The translations under genes and the position numbers were made by a program. A stretch of DNA of 64,000 nt from DAOUAT01 sp964551735 (GTDB taxonomy: Bacteria; Chloroflexota; Anaerolineae; CG2-30-64-16): assembly GCA_964551735.1 (NCBI GenBank), contig CAZKEF010000007.1, forward strand, positions 62,001 through 126,000, given 5' to 3'. Shown here one piece after another: positions 59,676-64,000 of this stretch. The notes under the pieces are model-generated. The model worked only from the letters and a program-made list of their open reading frames with translations, had not been told where the DNA came from and did not search any database. The first letter of the stretch is position 1. Every line of letters starts with the position of its first letter.

Positions 59676-60110
59676 ATGACCAACCTCCTCGTCCTCCACG
59701 GCCCCAACCTGAACCTGCTCGGCACGCGCGAGCCGGGGGTGTACGGCACGGCCACGCTGGCCGACATCAACGCCCGGCTGGAGGCGGCCTCGGCTGAGCG
59801 GGGCGCGACGCTGCGCATCGTGCAGTCCAACCACGAGGGCGCGCTGATCGACGCGATCCATGAGGCGCGGACCTGGGCCCAGGGCATCCTGATCAACCCT
59901 GGCGCGCTGACGCACTATTCCTACGCGCTGCGCGACGCCATCGCTGCGGTTGGGCTGCCTTGCGTCGAAGTGCACCTGAGCAACATCCACGCGCGGGAGC
60001 CGTTCCGCCAGATTTCGGTCATCGCCCCGGCATGCCGAGGCCAGATCTGCGGCTTCGGTCCCCAGAGTTATCTCCTGGGGCTGCAGGCGTTGCTGGCGTG
60101 CAGCCAATGA
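59676..60110 (+). CDS. aroQ: 3-dehydroquinate dehydratase, type II
   Basis: 144 residues, normal length, from the ATG with AAGGA about 10 bases upstream. VLHGPNLNLLGTREPGVYG with the catalytic Tyr, QSNHEGALIDAIHEA, GILINPGALTHYSYALRDA and VEVHLSNIHAREPFR are all canonical. It carries no repeat insertion. The stop overlaps azlC by 4 bases. Confidence 0.95.
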   Translation: MTNLLVLHGPNLNLLGTREPGVYGTATLADINARLEAASAERGATLRIVQSNHEGALIDAIHEARTWAQGILINPGALTHYSYALRDAIAAVGLPCVEVHLSNIHAREPFRQISVIAPACRGQICGFGPQSYLLGLQALLACSQ

Positions 60111-60874
60111 GCACAACCCGCGCCGTTTTCCTGGCCGGCGTCCGCGCCGAGCTCCCGATCCTGCTCGGCGTCGCGCCGTTCGGCATGATCTACGGCGCGC
60201 TGGCGCTGAAGGCCGGCCTGCCGGCCGCGGCGGCCCAGGCCATGTCGGCTATTGTCTTCGCCGGTTCCGCGCAGTTTGTGGCGACCCAGCTTTTCGCAAG
60301 CACCGCACCCGGCCCCATCCACCTGCTGACCGCGTTCATCGTCAACCTGCGACATATGCTTTACAGCGCCTCAGTCGCATCTTATATCAATAACCTGCCC
60401 CGACGCTGGAAATGGCTGCTGGCCTACCTGCTCACCGACGAGGCATATGCCGTCGCCATCACCCATTACCGGCGGACCGACGCTGCAGGGGCGCACCCTG
60501 GCGGTCGCCTCGCCGGGCAGGGGCAGGCGCAAGACCTGCCCCTGCCCGATGATCGCCATTGGTTCTTCCTCGGTGCAGGGCTGGCGCTGTGGGTCACGTG
60601 GCAGGCCAGCACCGCGGTGGGCATCTTCCTCGGCTCGCAGGTGCCGCCGGGCTGGTCGCTGGACTTCACCCTGGCGCTCACCTTCATCGCCTTGTTGATC
60701 CCGGCCGTGGTGGATCGGCCCGCGCTGGTCGCAGCGCTAGTGGCCGGCCTGGTGGCGCTGGTCGGCGCGGGCTGGCCCTACAAGCTCGGCCTGGTGACAG
60801 CCGCGGTCGCGGGAATCGCAGCCGGCGCGCTGCTGGAAAACAGGCGCCAGACCGCGGCCCGGGGGAGGCGCTGA
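60107..60874 (+). CDS. azlC: AzlC family branched-chain amino acid permease subunit
   Basis: 255 residues, ATGA overlap with aroQ. ILLGVAPFGMIYGALAL, IVFAGSAQFVATQLF, IVNLRHMLYSASVA and YLLTDEAYAVAI are AzlC hallmarks. AzlCD exports branched-chain amino acids and some analogues in known cases. A family 4 palindrome is inserted in frame (DAAGAHPGGRLAGQGQAQDLP) in a loop between helices. Co-transcribed with the aromatic genes, so aromatic amino acids might be cargo (inference). Confidence 0.92.
   Translation: MSTTRAVFLAGVRAELPILLGVAPFGMIYGALALKAGLPAAAAQAMSAIVFAGSAQFVATQLFASTAPGPIHLLTAFIVNLRHMLYSASVASYINNLPRRWKWLLAYLLTDEAYAVAITHYRRTDAAGAHPGGRLAGQGQAQDLPLPDDRHWFFLGAGLALWVTWQASTAVGIFLGSQVPPGWSLDFTLALTFIALLIPAVVDRPALVAALVAGLVALVGAGWPYKLGLVTAAVAGIAAGALLENRRQTAARGRR
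60485..60547. repeat. Palindromic family 4, in frame in azlC
   Basis: 63 bp, GCAGGGGCGCACCCTGGCGG ... GGGCAGG ... GCAAGACCTGCCCCTGCC. Confidence 0.9.
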
Positions 60875-60875
60875 G

Positions 60876-61211
60876 ATGTCAGGCATCACCCTCTGGCTGA
60901 CCCTGCTGGGGATGGGCGCGATCACCTACGCCATCCGGCTCTCATTCATCCTGCTGTGGGGCCGGGTGGCCGTGCCGTCGTGGGTGCACCGGGCGCTGCG
61001 ATTTGTGCCGCCAGCGGTGCTATCGGCCATCATCTTCCCAGAAATCCTACGGCCGACGGGCGATTGGAACCTCTCGCCGACAAACCCGCGGCTGCTGGCC
61101 GCATTGATCGCCGCGCTGATCGCCTGGCGCACCCGCAACGCGCTGCTGACCATCGTCGCGGGGATGGCCGTGTTGTTTTTGGCGCAGGCGCTGGTGGGCG
61201 TGAATGGCTAG
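60876..61211 (+). CDS. azlD: AzlD family transport subunit
   Basis: 111 residues, GGGGGAGG 7 bases before the ATG, one base after azlC. Four hydrophobic segments; MGAITYAIRLSFIL and LRFVPPAVLSAIIFPEIL are the AzlD pattern. Works with AzlC as a two-component exporter. Last gene of the aromatic operon. Confidence 0.92.
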   Translation: MSGITLWLTLLGMGAITYAIRLSFILLWGRVAVPSWVHRALRFVPPAVLSAIIFPEILRPTGDWNLSPTNPRLLAALIAALIAWRTRNALLTIVAGMAVLFLAQALVGVNG

Positions 61212-61231
61212 GCGCTCAAGAACGTTACTTA

Positions 61232-61361
61232 TGTCATGCTGAGCAGGTGAGCAAATCGACGTTTGCCGCAACATGCGTCCAGCGAAGCATCTCGCCTCGC
61301 AGACTCTTCGCTAGGTTCTTGCCGCGATGCGCCTCACAAGATCCACCCGCTCAGAGGGACA
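61232..61361. repeat. Palindromic family 1, complete copy after azlD
   Basis: 130 bp, TGTCATGCTGAGCAGGTG to CACCCGCTCAGAGGGACA, diverged at the tips. Confidence 0.85.
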
Positions 61362-61374
61362 GAAAAAACCTCGC

Positions 61375-62712
61375 TCACGCCACCGGCCAAAAGCTTGACG
61401 GCTGCTTCGGGAACAGCACCTCCAGCAACGTGCGCGCGTCATCGCCGTCGGCCCAGCAGTCGGCGAACTCCGTCCGCAGCTCGGCCAGGGTGCGATGGCC
61501 GAACAGCAAGTGCAGGAACGTGCACCCCGGAAAGCCCGCCGCGCCGCCATCATCGTGGCTGGGCTGCCAAGGCTCTGCGATCGCCAGCCGGCCATCCTCT
61601 AAGACCAGCCGCACGCCATCCCGGTAAAAGCTGAGCTTGAGCTCGCCGCTGTGCCCGGCTGCCACGGAGTCGGCAAGCCTCGCCTCAAGGGCGGGCGCGA
61701 TGTGCCGCAGGAAGCCAGGCACGTCGGCCACCCGCAGGTACCAGGCGTAAGGCCGGCGCACGTTCGGCAGCCGCTCCTCGGTCACGGTAAACAGCGGATG
61801 CGCCACACCCAGCCAGAACGTCACCGCGGCCAGCGTCTTGCCCTGCCCCCCGGCCAGCGCCGCGCCGATCTGCGCCAGGCCCCGCAAGAGGCTCGGCGAG
61901 ACCTTCAACCAGGATAGGCCGGGCCTCAATTCCACGTAGAACACCGGCAGGCGGCCGTCCTCCAGCTTGACCCCGTGCGCCACGACACCGGCCGGCTCAC
62001 CCGCTGCAGTTTCCAGGATGGCCCAGGCTGGGCTGTTGACGTTCCCGGGGCTCTTTCCGAGCAACTCATAGCGCCACAACGCCTCATCCCGCACGCAGGT
62101 CACCAGCGAGCGTCGCGCGGCGTAGGTGTCCACCGCTATCACGAACGGCAGATCGGCCGCGGTTACCGGCCGGATGCGGTACGATTCCGTCTGGTCGGGC
62201 TTGAGCTGCGGGAAATCGGCCGGGTAGCCGCGACGCCCGCCACCCAAGACCAGCGCCATCTCGTAGCCAAACTGGCGGTAGAAGTAGGGGATGCCGGTGA
62301 TGGCCTGCACCAGCTCCCCGCGCTCGGCGCTCCATGCATGCGCCACCTCGAACTGCGTCCGGATCAGCCCGTGCTTGCGGTAGGCCGGGTCGGTGCCCAC
62401 CAGCTCGGGCCGGCCCACCTTGAACGGGATGCCCGCGTAAGCCCAAGTCTGCGAGATCAGGTTCAGGCAGGAGACGATCTTGCCGGTAGCCTGCTCTTCG
62501 ACGATGGTGAAGTCGTCTACGCCGAAAGTGGGGTGATCCCCCCGCAGCAGGTCGCGCGTCCAGACCGCGACCCCTTCGTCGGGTTCGACGACACCGGGCT
62601 CGCGATGGATCAGCTTGTTGAAATCGACTAGGGCCTCGACGTCGGCCGCGGTGGACCGGCGCAGGAACAGGCCGTTGCCCAGGGAACAGGGTAGAGACGA
62701 AATCTCCGTCAT
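61375..62712 (-). CDS. Eis-like GNAT acetyltransferase with C-terminal SCP2-like domain
   Basis: 445 residues, AAAGG before the ATG. N-terminal GNAT (FLRRSTAADVEALVDFN, acetyl-CoA loop ELVGTDPAYRKHGLIRTQFEVAH, GIPYFYRQFGYEMAL), a second GNAT-like middle part and an SCP2-like C-terminus (FLHLLFGHRTLAELRTEF...LLEVLFPKQPS). The three-part layout is that of Eis-type N-acetyltransferases acting on amines, including aminoglycosides in some members; the natural substrate is not evident. Confidence 0.87.
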   Translation of the reverse strand: MTEISSLPCSLGNGLFLRRSTAADVEALVDFNKLIHREPGVVEPDEGVAVWTRDLLRGDHPTFGVDDFTIVEEQATGKIVSCLNLISQTWAYAGIPFKVGRPELVGTDPAYRKHGLIRTQFEVAHAWSAERGELVQAITGIPYFYRQFGYEMALVLGGGRRGYPADFPQLKPDQTESYRIRPVTAADLPFVIAVDTYAARRSLVTCVRDEALWRYELLGKSPGNVNSPAWAILETAAGEPAGVVAHGVKLEDGRLPVFYVELRPGLSWLKVSPSLLRGLAQIGAALAGGQGKTLAAVTFWLGVAHPLFTVTEERLPNVRRPYAWYLRVADVPGFLRHIAPALEARLADSVAAGHSGELKLSFYRDGVRLVLEDGRLAIAEPWQPSHDDGGAAGFPGCTFLHLLFGHRTLAELRTEFADCWADGDDARTLLEVLFPKQPSSFWPVA

Positions 62713-62762
62713 TTGAGCTGCCTTTCAGGCTGGTCGCGGATCAAGACCAGAAGTCGTTTGAT

Positions 62763-62823
62763 CGAATTGGAGGCTTCAGCCGGTCTTTGCGTCGATCACC
62801 TAACCGGCTAAAGTCTCGATTCC
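62763..62823. repeat. Palindromic family 2 between acetyltransferase and rsgA
   Basis: GAATTGGAGGCTTCAGCCGGT ... TAACCGGCTAAAGTCTCGATTCC. Confidence 0.88.
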
Positions 62824-62840
62824 AGGGGCGCAGCGGGTTT

Positions 62841-64000
62841 TCACGCCAGCGCGTGCCAGATCTTGCGATAGCTGTCATACCGCATCCGTGCGATGCGCCC
62901 CGCGCGCACAGCGGCCTTGACCGCGCAGCCAGGCTCGCGCGTATGCGTGCAGTTGGCGAACTCACACGGGCCGACCGCGGCGAATTCGCTGAAGAACTTG
63001 CGCAGCTCGGTCTGCTTCAGGCCTGCCAGGCCGAACTCACGGATACCGGGCGTGTCGGCCACGAAGCCGCCGCCTCGCAGCGAGTGCAGCGTCACCTGGG
63101 TCGTGGTGTGGCGGCCTTCGTGTTTCCGGCCGCTCACCTCGGCCACGCGCAGGCGTAGCCCAGGCTCGACCGCGCTGAGCAGCGACGACTTGCCCACGCC
63201 CGACAGGCCAGCCAGCGCGGTGGTCCTGCCGGCCAACAAGTCCCGCAACTCGTCCAGACCTGCGCCGGTGAGCGCGCTGGTGGGGATCACCTGGTGGCCT
63301 GCGGCCCGGTAGGCGGCCACAACCGCAGCCAGCTCCTCCTCATCCTCGGCCAGATCAATCTTGTTGATCACGATGACCGGGCTGAGGTTGTGTCGCAGGG
63401 CCGCGATCAGGTACCGGTCGGCCAGCTCCGGCCAGAAAGCGGGCTCGCGCCACGCAGCCACGATCAGCACCTGATCCACGTTCGCTACGATCACCTGCTG
63501 GTGGTAGACATTGAACGGGTCGGGCCGAGCCAGCGCGCTATGGCGGGGCAGGATCGCCTCTACTATGCCGCGATCATCGCCGTTGTGTGAAATAGTCACG
63601 TGATCGCCCACGGCCACCATGTTGCTGTAACCGCTGTGCGGCACGCGCAGCGTATTGCGTAGTTGGCACAGGAAGGTGTGAACCCCGGCCTGCACCCGGC
63701 ACAGATCTGAGCTCACCTCGATCACGGTGCCGTCGGAAACTGTCTTGCCGTCCCTCCGGCCGCCGGCCTGCGCCGAGGAAGCCGGCCCGAAGCCCTCATG
63801 CAGCGGGGAGCGGATGACCTTCGCCTGCCGCCACTCAATCTCGCCTTTGGGCATCACGCGCTCTTGTTCGGGCAGGCTTTCGTAGCCCTCGGGGTCTTCT
63901 TCGAAAGCGCCCACCCAATTCTTCTGCCGTACCCGCTCCGGCTTGGGCAGTTTCCTGGTTGGTTGGTTTTGCTTGCGGATCTCCCGCAGCGCAGCATCTT
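62841..64000 (-). CDS. rsgA: Ribosome small-subunit biogenesis GTPase RsgA, 5' end beyond the window
   Basis: Open to the right edge; a GTG at 63914 is possible but the frame continues upstream with coding-like residues (KPERVRQKNWVGAF), so the true start is probably outside. OB-fold start (GTVIEVSSDLCRV), circularly permuted GTPase with G4 NKIDL before G1 GLSGVGKSSLL and G3 DTPGIREFGL, and a C-terminal zinc finger (CEFANCTHTREPGC). It assists 30S maturation. The N-terminal extension is longer than in E. coli and charged. Confidence 0.93.
   Translation of the reverse strand, partial: DAALREIRKQNQPTRKLPKPERVRQKNWVGAFEEDPEGYESLPEQERVMPKGEIEWRQAKVIRSPLHEGFGPASSAQAGGRRDGKTVSDGTVIEVSSDLCRVQAGVHTFLCQLRNTLRVPHSGYSNMVAVGDHVTISHNGDDRGIVEAILPRHSALARPDPFNVYHQQVIVANVDQVLIVAAWREPAFWPELADRYLIAALRHNLSPVIVINKIDLAEDEEELAAVVAAYRAAGHQVIPTSALTGAGLDELRDLLAGRTTALAGLSGVGKSSLLSAVEPGLRLRVAEVSGRKHEGRHTTTQVTLHSLRGGGFVADTPGIREFGLAGLKQTELRKFFSEFAAVGPCEFANCTHTREPGCAVKAAVRAGRIARMRYDSYRKIWHALA

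Overview
The window is high-GC bacterial DNA and most probably comes from the phylum Chloroflexota (Anaerolineae-like). This is an inference. It rests on the LysW-carrier lysine pathway, an RsgA with an N-terminal extension, secreted proteins with Y/F-LP type linker motifs and Thr/Pro stretches, a phosphatase/DUF3090/SCO1664 trio, and dense short repeats. No mobile-element transposase, rRNA or CRISPR array was seen.

Layout. 1-13157 is an accessory block: an RHS/YD-repeat protein with a beta-helix insertion and a variable C-terminal tip, a secreted lectin-like protein, a giant three-amidase/M23 peptidoglycan hydrolase, a patatin-like phospholipase and a small partner. 13191-16736 holds a DUF348/G5/3D wall protein, pterin carbinolamine dehydratase, an AmmeMemoRadiSam-type radical SAM enzyme and a selenocysteine tRNA. 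17615-28667 is a complete-looking alpha-aminoadipate lysine operon: lysW, lysX, lysY, lysZ, lysJ, homocitrate synthase, a fused homoaconitase, homoisocitrate dehydrogenase and lysK. It is preceded by a consensus promoter and two tandem lysine-codon leader peptides, each followed by a terminator. 28687-41818 carries an FAH-family hydrolase, a TIGR03960/DUF2344 pair, tRNA-Glu, the phosphatase trio, a PNPOx-like protein, a membrane methyltransferase-like protein, glnA, hslO and a two-component system. 41787-46755 (minus strand) is an ECF-like sigma factor, a zinc-finger anti-sigma factor and a TPR-CHAT protease. 49097-61211 is an aromatic amino acid operon: aroH-pheA fusion, DAHP synthase, tyrA, aroA, aroE, tyrS, aroC, aroK-aroB fusion, aroQ, then azlC and azlD. 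It has its own Phe/Tyr-codon leader peptide and attenuator. The window ends with an Eis-like acetyltransferase and rsgA, which runs off the right edge.

The clearest new biology is regulatory and structural. Both amino acid operons appear to be controlled by ribosome-mediated attenuation, with leader peptides rich in the product amino acid. The same two operons are riddled with repeats: arrays of period exactly 7 nt (ACGCAAY, CTGGAAG, GATGGCT, GCGAATG, GTCAGAC and others) and several palindromic families. These sit at gene junctions and also in frame inside conserved enzymes, including the linkers of the fused homoaconitase and AroK-AroB. Because 7 is not a multiple of 3, each array encodes a 7-residue repeat whatever the frame. 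The sigma/anti-sigma/TPR-CHAT locus is a candidate protease-controlled transcription switch, logically similar to the Craspase circuit but without Cas genes here.
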